A DNA stretch of 46,908 bases, from the IMG/VR virus record IMGVR_UViG_3300031339_000012, positions 1-46,908 of that record; one strand, given 5' to 3'. The notes below the pieces were generated by a model, which was not told the DNA's origin, did no database searches, and saw only the letters and a program-made list of their open reading frames with translations. The translations under genes and the position numbers were made by a program. The stretch comes from a virus. Of the stretch, positions 21,748 through 28,877 are shown in pieces (the stretch's first letter is position 1; the number at the start of each line of letters is the position of its first letter).

Positions 21748-22638
21748 TTACTCTCCTAGTAGTGCTTTGATAGTGTTCGGGCCTACAATTCCGTCTGCTA
21801 CTAGTCCTGCTTTTTTCTGCCAACGCTTGACAGCTCGTCCTGTACCTGGGCCGTAAATGCCGTCAGATGTAATGCCTAGCTTTTCTTGTACTAGCGCCAC
21901 TGTTGGTCCTCTACTACCTTCTTTTAGTATTACATCGAGGTTTATTTTACTTGACTCAAGATCGCCACCTAGTACGTCCATGGCCTTTATATAACGCGCT
22001 TTTCGATCGTCCATTCCGTGAGTGCCACCGTTAATGCGCTTGCTTAATCCAACGATGTCTTGTCTGTCGCAATACCTGTTTAAGTTATTCTCTTTCCAGA
22101 ACCAGCATGCGCTTTCTAAGGCACCTTCCTTGGTGCGTACATAGGCAGCCGCACTATGTGAACTCATGCCGATGTATTTTCCAAAGAGACTGTAATTGTT
22201 AAATCCTGTAAGCTGTAGAATGCCGCCGCCGCGATAGTACCAGCCGTCGCCACTTGCAGTGTCTCCGTTGCCCATTCTGTTGGCGTAGATAACGTTAGCA
22301 ATCGCTTCAGGCTGCCTGTGGTAGTCTACTGCGTAAAGCCCGGCGCGCACAAAATACTTAGGAAAGATCTTGTTCAGTGCGCTAGCAGAATAGTTTAAGT
22401 TCTCAGTGAGCACACTAAAGTCTCTGCTTTCATGACCACACTGTGCAATAAACCCGGCTACTCGTTCGACTGTGGTAATCTCGTACTTAGGTAGCACCTT
22501 GCACATCATTTTGAACCAATCATCTGTTTCGTTATTGCCAGACAACAGCTCCTTTAGCATGTTACTGTTAAAGGTAAATGCAAAGTCGGCAGATACGTTA
22601 TTCTTTTTAGTAAACAATTCTTTCCAAGACCAAAACAT
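21748..22638 (-). CDS. Endolysin: GH19 chitinase-like lysozyme with PG-binding domain
   Basis: 296 aa from the ATG at 22638 (GAG about ten bases upstream; slightly longer starts exist). The catalytic GH19-like domain (about 40-215) has AGFIAQCGHESRDFSVL with the probable catalytic Glu (E70), the following TENLNYS, a substrate loop YYRGGGILQLTGFNNY and KRINGG. A peptidoglycan_binding_1 domain occupies about 225-296 (GSRGPTVALVQEKLG, DGIYGPGTGRAVKRWQ). It cleaves the murein sugar backbone at lysis. No signal peptide is visible, so export should depend on a holin. It is followed by spanins. Its start overlaps the preceding structural gene by 32 nt. Confidence 0.88.
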   Translation of the reverse strand: MFWSWKELFTKKNNVSADFAFTFNSNMLKELLSGNNETDDWFKMMCKVLPKYEITTVERVAGFIAQCGHESRDFSVLTENLNYSASALNKIFPKYFVRAGLYAVDYHRQPEAIANVIYANRMGNGDTASGDGWYYRGGGILQLTGFNNYSLFGKYIGMSSHSAAAYVRTKEGALESACWFWKENNLNRYCDRQDIVGLSKRINGGTHGMDDRKARYIKAMDVLGGDLESSKINLDVILKEGSRGPTVALVQEKLGITSDGIYGPGTGRAVKRWQKKAGLVADGIVGPNTIKALLGE

Positions 22639-23326
22639 GATTTTCATTCTCAAAGGTTAGTTTATTACCGTACTTGGTAATGTTATAGTCGCCAATATAT
22701 TTAGACAAGAATATGATTTCTGAAAAGTCGTTCGCATTAAACGATTCTGATATATTGTCTAATGTTTCTTGTGCAGGGCCAAAGTCAATGAACTTAAACC
22801 GAACCGGGTCGGCGTATGTTTTTTTAATAGTTAACGTATCATCTCGCATGCTAACGTCTTCAACAAAACTCCTATTAAAAAAATTCTTATAGTTGTTTAG
22901 ATTAGACTCGTTTACTGTGATATTATATTCGTCAGCGTCAACTGGCATAACTTCTTCTAGAGCAGCCTGTGTTAGAGGCACACTCTTAAAGTTTTTATAG
23001 TATCTAAACTTAATCTCTTCCAGAGCAGTAAGATTTTTAACACCGTTTGCTATTTCTTCAATTTGTGCCGGCGCTGCCTTATCTCTTTCAATTTCTACAA
23101 ACACCTTGTATGTTCCGTCAGCTTGCTCGCCCGGAGTAGCGTCGGCATCTAATACAAAGCTGTAACCTCTTTCTATAAAATCTGCCAGGTCAGTTGCTGA
23201 TTCGGTTGTCATCGTACTGAACGCAATGACAACAATATCTTCGTCACTGCCCATCTTACTTTTGTACGAGTCTATTTCTATAATCTCGTCTACTAGATCT
23301 CTTAGATCTCCTTTGGTTAAACTCAT
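22607..23326 (-). CDS. Conserved virion structural protein (239 aa)
   Basis: I recognise the N-terminus, MSLTKGDLRDLVDEIIEIDS followed by KMGSDEDIVVIAF and FVLDADATPGEQADGTYKVF, from structural proteins of marine T4-like phages. The C-terminal half includes NNYKNFFNRSF and DDTLTIKKTYADPVRF. No enzymatic motif. It overlaps the upstream gene by 4 nt and sits behind the late promoter at 23895-23902. The exact place in the virion is unknown. Confidence 0.78.
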   Translation of the reverse strand: MSLTKGDLRDLVDEIIEIDSYKSKMGSDEDIVVIAFSTMTTESATDLADFIERGYSFVLDADATPGEQADGTYKVFVEIERDKAAPAQIEEIANGVKNLTALEEIKFRYYKNFKSVPLTQAALEEVMPVDADEYNITVNESNLNNYKNFFNRSFVEDVSMRDDTLTIKKTYADPVRFKFIDFGPAQETLDNISESFNANDFSEIIFLSKYIGDYNITKYGNKLTFENENHVLVLERIVY

Positions 23327-23883
23327 AAGTCAAGTTCTCCTTCGCCGCTCATATCTTCGCCGCTCATATCTTCGTCGGCAGTCATATCATCTGCTGGTTG
23401 AGTTTCTTCTGTCGGAGGGGCAGTCTGTTCAGGCGGCTCAAAAGCATCGTCCATGTAACCTGTGTAAATATCTGCAATTAATTTCTTAGGCATTTGAATC
23501 TCAACTACCCAAACCGGAAGTCGATCAAGCTTGCCTTTCTTAGTTCCTGGGCGAACGTCATTTGGCTCTTCTATCTTTCTCGGAACAACAAGACTAGACT
23601 TAGAATAACGTACCTTGCAGTCGTAGTCTAGTAAACGCTTGCCGCCCATAGGGTCGGGCATTTCTTCTTCGGGCCACATGAAGGAGCAGGTTACCCAGTG
23701 TCGTTCGATATTAGGTCCTTCAACTACTTCGCCTTCCGTCCAGTTCGCATACACATATATATCAAGATGGTCTAAGACTCTTTCGAAGTCTTTAAGCACC
23801 TGGAACGATGTATTTGAACCGAAAACGTTTTCAATGTTCTTAACAATATCTAATACGTCATGCATGTTTTTAACTTGCCTCAT
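23323..23883 (-). CDS. Conserved virion structural protein (186 aa)
   Basis: It begins MRQVKNMHDVLDIVKNIENV; ATG at 23865 is an alternative, since the late promoter leaves only a short leader before 23883. The conserved body (SFQVLKDFERVLDHLDIYVY, RHWVTCSFMWPEEEMPDPMG, LPVWVVEIQMPKKLI) is familiar from marine T4-like phages. The C-terminus is a Pro/Glu/Thr- and Met/Ser-rich acidic tail with a 15-bp DNA repeat near 23341-23370. Probably a virion component. Confidence 0.78.
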   Translation of the reverse strand: MRQVKNMHDVLDIVKNIENVFGSNTSFQVLKDFERVLDHLDIYVYANWTEGEVVEGPNIERHWVTCSFMWPEEEMPDPMGGKRLLDYDCKVRYSKSSLVVPRKIEEPNDVRPGTKKGKLDRLPVWVVEIQMPKKLIADIYTGYMDDAFEPPEQTAPPTEETQPADDMTADEDMSGEDMSGEGELDL

Positions 23884-23894
23884 TCTATTACTCT

Positions 23895-23902
23895 TATTTA
23901 TC
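23895..23902 (-). promoter_or_regulatory. T4-type late promoter
   Basis: GATAAATA on the minus strand, twelve bases upstream of the structural gene start at 23883. It lies in the divergent gap shared with phoH. Confidence 0.6.
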
Positions 23903-23969
23903 GTATAATAAAAGTTCCACACTAATTTATTAATACGCAACAAAAGGTAAATATTAGTGTAAGGACAAA

Positions 23970-24020
23970 ATGATTACTACAGCATTTACCTTACTCTTCG
24001 ACCCTAAGGAGGACACTTAA
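23970..24020 (+). CDS. Possible 16-codon leader peptide of phoH
   Basis: The ATG at 23970 is preceded by AAGGAC. It reads MITTAFTLLFDPKEDT and ends in TAA, whose last base is the first base of the phoH ATG (TAATG). The AAGGAGG site of phoH lies inside this mini-frame. It may tune phoH translation or be accidental. Confidence 0.35.
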   Translation: MITTAFTLLFDPKEDT

Positions 24021-24742
24021 TGGGTGCAAAACGAAATACTGCTAAGAAGCAGACTAACCGAAACTTTGACAACGTAGTCGAGTTTAACCAAAGTAAACAA
24101 CAGCAACAAGTTCACATCGTGCCTAAGAGCATATCGCAGGAATCATACGTATTAAAATTATTAGACGAAGGCAAAAATATTGTCTTTGGCGTAGGTCCTG
24201 CTGGCACCGGCAAAACAATGCTGGCTGTACAGGCTGCTGTGAAAATGTTTAAAGACGGCAAAGTTGACAAGATTGTAGTCACAAGGCCGGCTATTGACAC
24301 AGACGAAGATATCGGTGCTTTACCTGGTACATTAGAAGAGAAAATGGCTCCGTGGATGAGGCCTATTTTCGATGTGTTGCGTGAATACTTTAACTCAAGA
24401 GAGCTAGAAGCAATGATGCAGGAGGGAATACTTGAAATAGCGCCACTCGGTTTTATGAGAGGAAGGACCTTTAAAAATTCGTATATAGTTGCAGACGAAA
24501 TGCAAAATACGACACCTAGACAAATGAAGATGTTGCTTACACGTTTAGGCCAAGGATCATGCATGGCAGTTACGGGAGACTTAGCACAAGCTGACCGTTC
24601 TAAAGATAACGGTTTAATCAATTTTCTAAATCTCTTAGAATCAAAAGATCTAACTCATTTGGACATAGTCCGTTTTGCACAAGGAGACGTTGAGAGACAT
24701 GACGCAGTTAAGGAAGTTCTTGAGATATATGGAGACGAATAA
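24020..24742 (+). CDS. phoH: PhoH-like ATPase
   Basis: 240 aa. Walker A GPAGTGKT (59-66) and Walker B-like IVADEMQN, followed by TTPRQMKMLLTRLGQGS, VTGDLAQ (sensor) and GLINFLN, the regular PhoH order. It is a core auxiliary gene of marine T4-like phages; a link to phosphate stress is often assumed but unproven, and an RNA-related role is also discussed for the family. It is the only plus-strand gene of the window, isolated between divergent and convergent neighbours, with a strong AAGGAGG site and a palindromic terminator at 24761-24787. Confidence 0.93.
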   Translation: MGAKRNTAKKQTNRNFDNVVEFNQSKQQQQVHIVPKSISQESYVLKLLDEGKNIVFGVGPAGTGKTMLAVQAAVKMFKDGKVDKIVVTRPAIDTDEDIGALPGTLEEKMAPWMRPIFDVLREYFNSRELEAMMQEGILEIAPLGFMRGRTFKNSYIVADEMQNTTPRQMKMLLTRLGQGSCMAVTGDLAQADRSKDNGLINFLNLLESKDLTHLDIVRFAQGDVERHDAVKEVLEIYGDE

Positions 24743-24760
24743 CACTCAGTAACTCAAAGT

Positions 24761-24787
24761 AAAAGGAGCATATAATATGCTCCTTTT
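24761..24787. terminator. Bidirectional terminator between phoH and the convergent operon
   Basis: Palindrome AAAAGGAGCATAT, one central A, then its complement ending in CCTTTT. Both directions have T-rich 3' sides, so it can end phoH and the minus-strand operon that stops at 24799. Confidence 0.8.
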
Positions 24788-24798
24788 ACCTTTTACTA

Positions 24799-25047
24799 TT
24801 ATGCAAATTCCTTTAACCCTTTTAAGTTAAAGTAAGTTGCCCATTTTTCTTCTTCAAACCATAACAACACAACGTGATGTTCACTGTCCCAAACTACAAC
24901 ACTGTTACTCTTGCTCTCACTACAGTATCGAGACACCTTAGATACAACGCCTGCCATCTCCCATCCGTTGTTGACTTCTACTCTAACCAAGCAGCGATCT
25001 AGTGTTTTGTGTGTTGCTGCTTTATCTGTTCTATGAACTAGTTTCAT
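24799..25047 (-). CDS. Small hypothetical protein (82 aa)
   Basis: It begins MKLVHRTDKAATHKTLDRCL. It contains two hydrophobic beta-like stretches (NSVVVWDSEHHVVLLWFEEE) and ends in KGLKEFA. No known family. It is the last gene of the operon containing thyA, folA and glyA and is coupled to the 94-aa gene by ATGA. Confidence 0.65.
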   Translation of the reverse strand: MKLVHRTDKAATHKTLDRCLVRVEVNNGWEMAGVVSKVSRYCSESKSNSVVVWDSEHHVVLLWFEEEKWATYFNLKGLKEFA

Positions 25048-25328
25048 GCTATTTCCTTTTGTGTGTATATACCGGACAATTGAAACAATGTGCCAATTTT
25101 TGGATCACTAAACGCAAGGAAAATAACAGCCGGTGCTTTGTGTGTTCGGTTTAAATCAATGTCCCACACTACATACTGGTCGAGACAATTTCGCTCCTCG
25201 ACCCATTGCTCGCTTTTTACTAAAAACCTCAGTGCCAGGTGAGTATCGTTGATCTTGTGAGTGTGCCAACTAAAGTCGTCTTCTTTACCACCTTGAGCTA
25301 TGTGATCGTTAATAAACCGAAATTCCAT
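25044..25328 (-). CDS. Small hypothetical protein (94 aa)
   Basis: It begins MEFRFINDHIAQGGKEDDFS, with mixed charged and aromatic residues including WHTHKINDTHLALRF. No membrane segment or catalytic signature. It is close to the thyA gene (one-base gap) and overlaps the next gene by 4 nt, so it is co-translated with the nucleotide-metabolism genes. Confidence 0.65.
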   Translation of the reverse strand: MEFRFINDHIAQGGKEDDFSWHTHKINDTHLALRFLVKSEQWVEERNCLDQYVVWDIDLNRTHKAPAVIFLAFSDPKIGTLFQLSGIYTQKEIA

Positions 25329-25329
25329 A

Positions 25330-26196
25330 TCACTCTGCCATTGGCGCTGGAATTAAATCCATTGGGTTGTAGTTTAATAATGTGTAGTCGGATGTTTTTG
25401 TATTTACTAGCTCTGCTAGGTCTTTGAACGCAGGCATCTTTAGAGTAGGGCCAGATGTTGGTTCGCGAGCTAGCTGTTCACGTACTTGATCGAAGTGATT
25501 CTGATAGATATGACAATCACCGCCAGTCCAGACAAACTCGCCTACCTTTAATCCAAGCATCTGCGCAAACATATGAATCAGTAAACTGTAGCTGGCAATA
25601 TTAAAGGGCACACCTAAGAACATATCTGCTGAACGCTGGTAAAGTTGGCAACTTAACTCGCCATCGCACACGTAGAATTGAAACAGTGCATGGCACGGTG
25701 GAAGGGCCATTACATTAACTCGATCTGCATTCCACGCACTTACAACGTGTCGTCGGCTATTAGGGTTATGATAAAGTCCTTCTAGTACCTCAGCAATTTG
25801 ATCAACAAACCCAAGCTGAGAATCCCACGATCGCCATTGGTGTCCATAGACTGGCCCAAGATCTTTTACTAGATCGTCGTTGATGTAACCTAAATCTTTA
25901 CCTTGTTTATCAGCGTTAGCAGTCCATATTGTTTTCTTGCCTATGAGATTTTCTCGCTTGTCTTCGTATCGTATTTCAGCCAGTCTGCGTTCGTCACTGC
26001 TGCCTTCCAACATCCATAACAGTTCACTAACTACGCCTTTCCACGCTAGTTTCTTTGTGGTTACTGCGGGGAATTCTTTGCACAGGTCAAATCGCATCTG
26101 GTAGCCGAATACACTGCGAGTACCTGTGCCAGTTCGGTCGCCTTTGTCTTTACCGTGTTCTAAAATATACTCTAGTGCTTCGAGGTATTGTTTCAT
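25330..26196 (-). CDS. thyA: Thymidylate synthase
   Basis: 288 aa. It converts dUMP to dTMP using methylene-tetrahydrofolate, releasing dihydrofolate. Signature stretches are DRTGTGTRSVFGYQMRFDL (20-38), SRRHVVSAWNAD (148-158, phosphate binding), and the catalytic cysteine in LPPCHALFQFYV (C168). SCQLYQRSADMFLGVPFNI, GDCHIYQNH and a C-terminal LIPAPMAE are also present, so it looks fully active. It overlaps the upstream gene by ATGA. With DHFR and SHMT in the same block it closes the folate cycle for phage dTTP production. Confidence 0.95.
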   Translation of the reverse strand: MKQYLEALEYILEHGKDKGDRTGTGTRSVFGYQMRFDLCKEFPAVTTKKLAWKGVVSELLWMLEGSSDERRLAEIRYEDKRENLIGKKTIWTANADKQGKDLGYINDDLVKDLGPVYGHQWRSWDSQLGFVDQIAEVLEGLYHNPNSRRHVVSAWNADRVNVMALPPCHALFQFYVCDGELSCQLYQRSADMFLGVPFNIASYSLLIHMFAQMLGLKVGEFVWTGGDCHIYQNHFDQVREQLAREPTSGPTLKMPAFKDLAELVNTKTSDYTLLNYNPMDLIPAPMAE

Positions 26197-26450
26197 TTAG
26201 GTTGGTCCTTTGCTAGGTTAGTAATATTGTCTATCAATTCTCTGTCTATTTCTTTTTTGATCTCGTCTGCTAACATCATGTCTGCTTCGTTACGGAGCTT
26301 TTCACCCAGTCGTGCTGCTCTTTTTTCTAGCAAGGACAGCCCAAGAGCGCCGCCTGCCCATAAGTAATAAAGATCAAAAAGATAGTTTACACCCCACTTT
26401 AGCACAAGGTAAGTGTGTTCTTTGTCAGTAACAATTACTTTTTCTTCCAT
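26193..26450 (-). CDS. Small hypothetical protein between thyA and DHFR
   Basis: 85 aa. A hydrophobic, aromatic central part (YLVLKWGVNYLFDLYYLWAG) is followed by a basic/acidic helical C-terminus. One membrane-associated helix is possible. No family recognised. It overlaps both neighbours (thyA by 4 nt, DHFR by 16 nt), so it is translated with them; T4 has td and frd directly adjacent, here separated by this gene. Confidence 0.65.
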   Translation of the reverse strand: MEEKVIVTDKEHTYLVLKWGVNYLFDLYYLWAGGALGLSLLEKRAARLGEKLRNEADMMLADEIKKEIDRELIDNITNLAKDQPK

Positions 26451-26935
26451 ATCTCAAATGTAACCTCAGGATGTACCTCTTGGAACGTTAACTCAAACTG
26501 GTCCTCAATAGCTGCAACATCTAGAAATGTGTCACAATCGTAGCTACCTGGAATTCTGCTTAGATAGAACTCGTCAATAACATCCAGTGTTTGGTTAATT
26601 ATGTTGCGGCCGCCTATTACCCAAGTAATTAGCCCAGGATATGAATCAGCGATCAAGCACACCTGATGTGCAATATCGCCGCTAATATATTCATGAGCGC
26701 CGGGGTAATCGTCTGGCCTAGTGGTAACTAGCACGTTTGTTCGCATTGGCATAGGTCTAAGAAAGTCAGATGCTGCCCATGTACTTGACCCCATTACAAT
26801 AACGTGGCCTTTGGTGTTTTCCTTATACCATGCCATATCTTTAGCGTTACTAGGCCACGGAAGGCCTCCGTTTGCTGCTATGCCACCTTGTTCGTCGCAT
26901 GCTAAGATCGCTTTAATTATATTTTTTTTGTTCAT
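26435..26935 (-). CDS. folA: Dihydrofolate reductase
   Basis: 166 aa, normal length (T4 Frd 193, E. coli FolA 159). Motifs: IKAILACDEQGGIAANGGLPW at the start with the substrate loop G-G-LPW, then MAWYKENTKGHVIVMGSSTW (NADPH-binding GxxT/S-W). TNVLVTTR, VIGGRNI (nucleotide-binding GG) and DEFYLSRIPG follow. It reduces the dihydrofolate released by ThyA back to tetrahydrofolate. The gene overlaps the upstream membrane-protein gene by 23 nt. Confidence 0.93.
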   Translation of the reverse strand: MNKKNIIKAILACDEQGGIAANGGLPWPSNAKDMAWYKENTKGHVIVMGSSTWAASDFLRPMPMRTNVLVTTRPDDYPGAHEYISGDIAHQVCLIADSYPGLITWVIGGRNIINQTLDVIDEFYLSRIPGSYDCDTFLDVAAIEDQFELTFQEVHPEVTFEIWKKK

Positions 26936-27242
26936 TATTTCTTCCGCTTAGTGAGTTTAATATTTGGGTATTCTCGTATTTAATTCTTTTTCTTGCTCGG
27001 ATCACTATGGTTACAATCCAGTAAACTATCGCAATAACAGCTAAAGACGAAAATATAGAAACTGGTGCCGCTGTTTCTGGGTGAAGTCCGGCACCAGTTT
27101 CTAGAATGTATGCGAACCAAAATACAAATCCTAACCAACTAACGACACCTACTATAGCCAGTGCTACTTTACTAGTAACTAATCCGAAGAAAGCTCTTAT
27201 ATCATTTCCAATTTCACGAAGTATTGTTTTAACGAATCTCAT
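26913..27242 (-). CDS. Small membrane protein, first of three tandem paralogues
   Basis: 109 aa. An amphipathic N-terminus (MRFVKTILREIGNDIRAFFG) precedes two membrane segments (about 26-47 and 60-82) and a basic tail RARKRIKYENTQILNSL. The tail motif K-x-EN-x3-(I/L)-x-N recurs in the two following genes, indicating duplication. It diverges most from the other two. It is coupled to its neighbour by a 4-nt overlap. Possible functions are membrane takeover, superinfection exclusion or a pinholin-like role; none is established. Confidence 0.75.
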   Translation of the reverse strand: MRFVKTILREIGNDIRAFFGLVTSKVALAIVGVVSWLGFVFWFAYILETGAGLHPETAAPVSIFSSLAVIAIVYWIVTIVIRARKRIKYENTQILNSLSGRNNEQKKYN

Positions 27243-27547
27243 CGTGGATTTCTAACGTTGTTCATTAGTGTAGAGTTTTCGTTTTTAACTTTTTCCTTTG
27301 CTTTAACGTAAGCATTATTTGTCCAAGCTATTAGCAAGATCTCAGATACTACTACAAGTATGAGTATTATGACAGAAAAGCCCCCGCCCGCGCCAATTAG
27401 TGGTAATAGGATTATGAGACCAATTGCAGATGCAACTACAACGGCAATTGATAGTACGACAACACAAATAGGCCTAAGCCATTCTCCAGCCCATTCTTGA
27501 AAATCTGTCTGCATCTGCGTTACTGTTTCTTTATATACTCGTTTCAT
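27239..27547 (-). CDS. Small membrane protein, second of three tandem paralogues
   Basis: 102 aa. It starts MKRVYKETVTQMQTDFQEW, paralogous to MRVFKETINLMRRDFRIW of the next gene. Two hydrophobic segments (about 27-50 and 56-78; ICVVVLSIAVVVASAIGLII) and a basic, Asn-containing end KVKNENSTLMNNVRNP. The Gly-rich turn between helices (IGAGGGF) suggests a hairpin. Unknown function. Confidence 0.75.
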   Translation of the reverse strand: MKRVYKETVTQMQTDFQEWAGEWLRPICVVVLSIAVVVASAIGLIILLPLIGAGGGFSVIILILVVVSEILLIAWTNNAYVKAKEKVKNENSTLMNNVRNPR

Positions 27548-27571
27548 TTCTCTTACCTTAATAGCTCAGTG

Positions 27572-27889
27572 TTAGTTGCGTGGCTTAGGGTGTTTAATGT
27601 TTCTCAACAGCTCGTCGTTTTCTTTCTTGACATTCTTTGCTGCTGTTTTATATGCGCCCCATGACCAGATAGCCAGGAATAGTTGGGTAATGCCCACAAT
27701 TAATATAGTTATTAATATGCCATCACCGCCAATAGGAGTGAATTTAGCCAGTAGTACTGCAATAATAAACGAGGATGCTATTATCACAGCAGTAATTAAC
27801 AAAAACGCAAGTAGTGGTACCAACTGATTTTTAGTCCAAATCCTAAAGTCTCTCCTCATTAAATTAATCGTTTCTTTAAATACTCGCAT
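27572..27889 (-). CDS. Small membrane protein, third of three tandem paralogues
   Basis: 105 aa. Same plan as the previous gene: amphipathic start MRVFKETINLMRRDFRIW, helix 1 (about 25-48), Gly/Asp turn IGGDG, helix 2 (about 57-77) and tail NVKKENDELLRNIKHPK. It is the first transcribed of the trio, behind the early promoter at 27921-27949. Two-helix hairpins with conserved cytoplasmic ends recall holin-like or host-membrane-binding phage proteins; function is unknown. Confidence 0.78.
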   Translation of the reverse strand: MRVFKETINLMRRDFRIWTKNQLVPLLAFLLITAVIIASSFIIAVLLAKFTPIGGDGILITILIVGITQLFLAIWSWGAYKTAAKNVKKENDELLRNIKHPKPRN

Positions 27890-27920
27890 GTCGTGTTCCT
27901 TGTTAGCTCAGTGTCTTGCC

Positions 27921-27949
27921 AGTATAAGCTCACAAGTAAAGAGCGTCAA
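27921..27949 (-). promoter_or_regulatory. Sigma70-type early promoter of the membrane-protein/folate operon
   Basis: Minus strand: TTGACG at 27949-27944, 17-nt spacer, TATACT at 27926-27921, about 32 nt before the first paralogue start at 27889. It could drive the trio, DHFR and ThyA. Confidence 0.7.
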
Positions 27950-27950
27950 C

Positions 27951-28877
27951 CTATTTCTCTAGATTACGTGCAAGTCGGATCATAGTTGCAGCTAAATTTA
28001 TCTCCGGATCAACGACCAATGTATGGTCTACTAATCCTTGTTTAATAATTAGCACTGCGCTGTCTTGCTGGTGCTCGCTGGCTCCAAAAAGCTCAATGTT
28101 ATTATAGAGCCAACGGTACACTTCTTCCATTTCCTCCGGCTGTGCTTGACTACAGATTAGCTTACGGGCTTCTGTAATCTTTCCTGCCTTAAACAAATCA
28201 GTCATTGCCAAGTGGAAGTCTGCGCTGCTACTAGCATTACCTGCGGCCTCTAGCTCACCACTTTGTGAGTTTAGCTGCACGGTATTAATGCACTTACGCA
28301 TATCAGGATAATATGCTTTTACATAGCTGTCTATTGTTTCAAGGGTGAAACTTACTCCTTCTGTGATAAGTATCTCAGCAACTCGAGCAGTAAACTCTGT
28401 TTGATCAATCTTCTCAAAATGTAAGTGCTGGCATCTGCTGTGTATAGCTGGCATGATCTTGTTGGGGAAATTACACGTTAGAATAAATCTAACATCTGCG
28501 CTATAAGACTCCATAAGATTACGCAGTGCAGGCTGAACGCTATTAATGTTCATGTAGTCTGCTTCATCAATTAATACAATCTTGTAGTCACCAAACGCCA
28601 TTGTCTGACAAAACATAATAAGCTTATCAACCCATTCAATCTTTCTGCCTTCTTTTGAACCGTTAGCAATTAATACGTCAGTATCTTGAACGTCTAGCTG
28701 ATTGATTAGTATCTTGGCAAGGGTAGTTTTACCAATGCCTGCAGATCCTGACAGCAGCAGGTGCGGAATACTGCCCTGTTTAATCCATCCTTCGATCTGT
28801 TCTTTTTGCGAGTTGTCCTTAAAGACATAGCCGTTTAGATCATTTGGCCGATACTTTTCGGTCCATAATTGATTCAT
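27951..28877 (-). CDS. 44: Clamp-loader large subunit gp44
   Basis: 308 aa (T4: 319). AAA+ core: WTEKYRPNDLNGYV near the start as in all RFC/gp44 proteins, Walker A SGSAGIGKTT (43-52), Walker B VLIDEAD (101-107) and the SRC arginine-finger motif at 146-148. With gp62 it loads the gp45 ring onto DNA in an ATP-dependent way. No gp62 gene is seen next to it. It directly follows the SHMT gene with a 4-nt overlap. Confidence 0.93.
   Translation of the reverse strand: MNQLWTEKYRPNDLNGYVFKDNSQKEQIEGWIKQGSIPHLLLSGSAGIGKTTLAKILINQLDVQDTDVLIANGSKEGRKIEWVDKLIMFCQTMAFGDYKIVLIDEADYMNINSVQPALRNLMESYSADVRFILTCNFPNKIMPAIHSRCQHLHFEKIDQTEFTARVAEILITEGVSFTLETIDSYVKAYYPDMRKCINTVQLNSQSGELEAAGNASSSADFHLAMTDLFKAGKITEARKLICSQAQPEEMEEVYRWLYNNIELFGASEHQQDSAVLIIKQGLVDHTLVVDPEINLAATMIRLARNLEK

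Noticed and set aside
24112-24621. 169-codon minus-strand open frame opposite phoH
   Set aside because: Antisense shadow of a well-conserved ATPase; Ser/Ile/Pro-rich composition without any recognisable motif.
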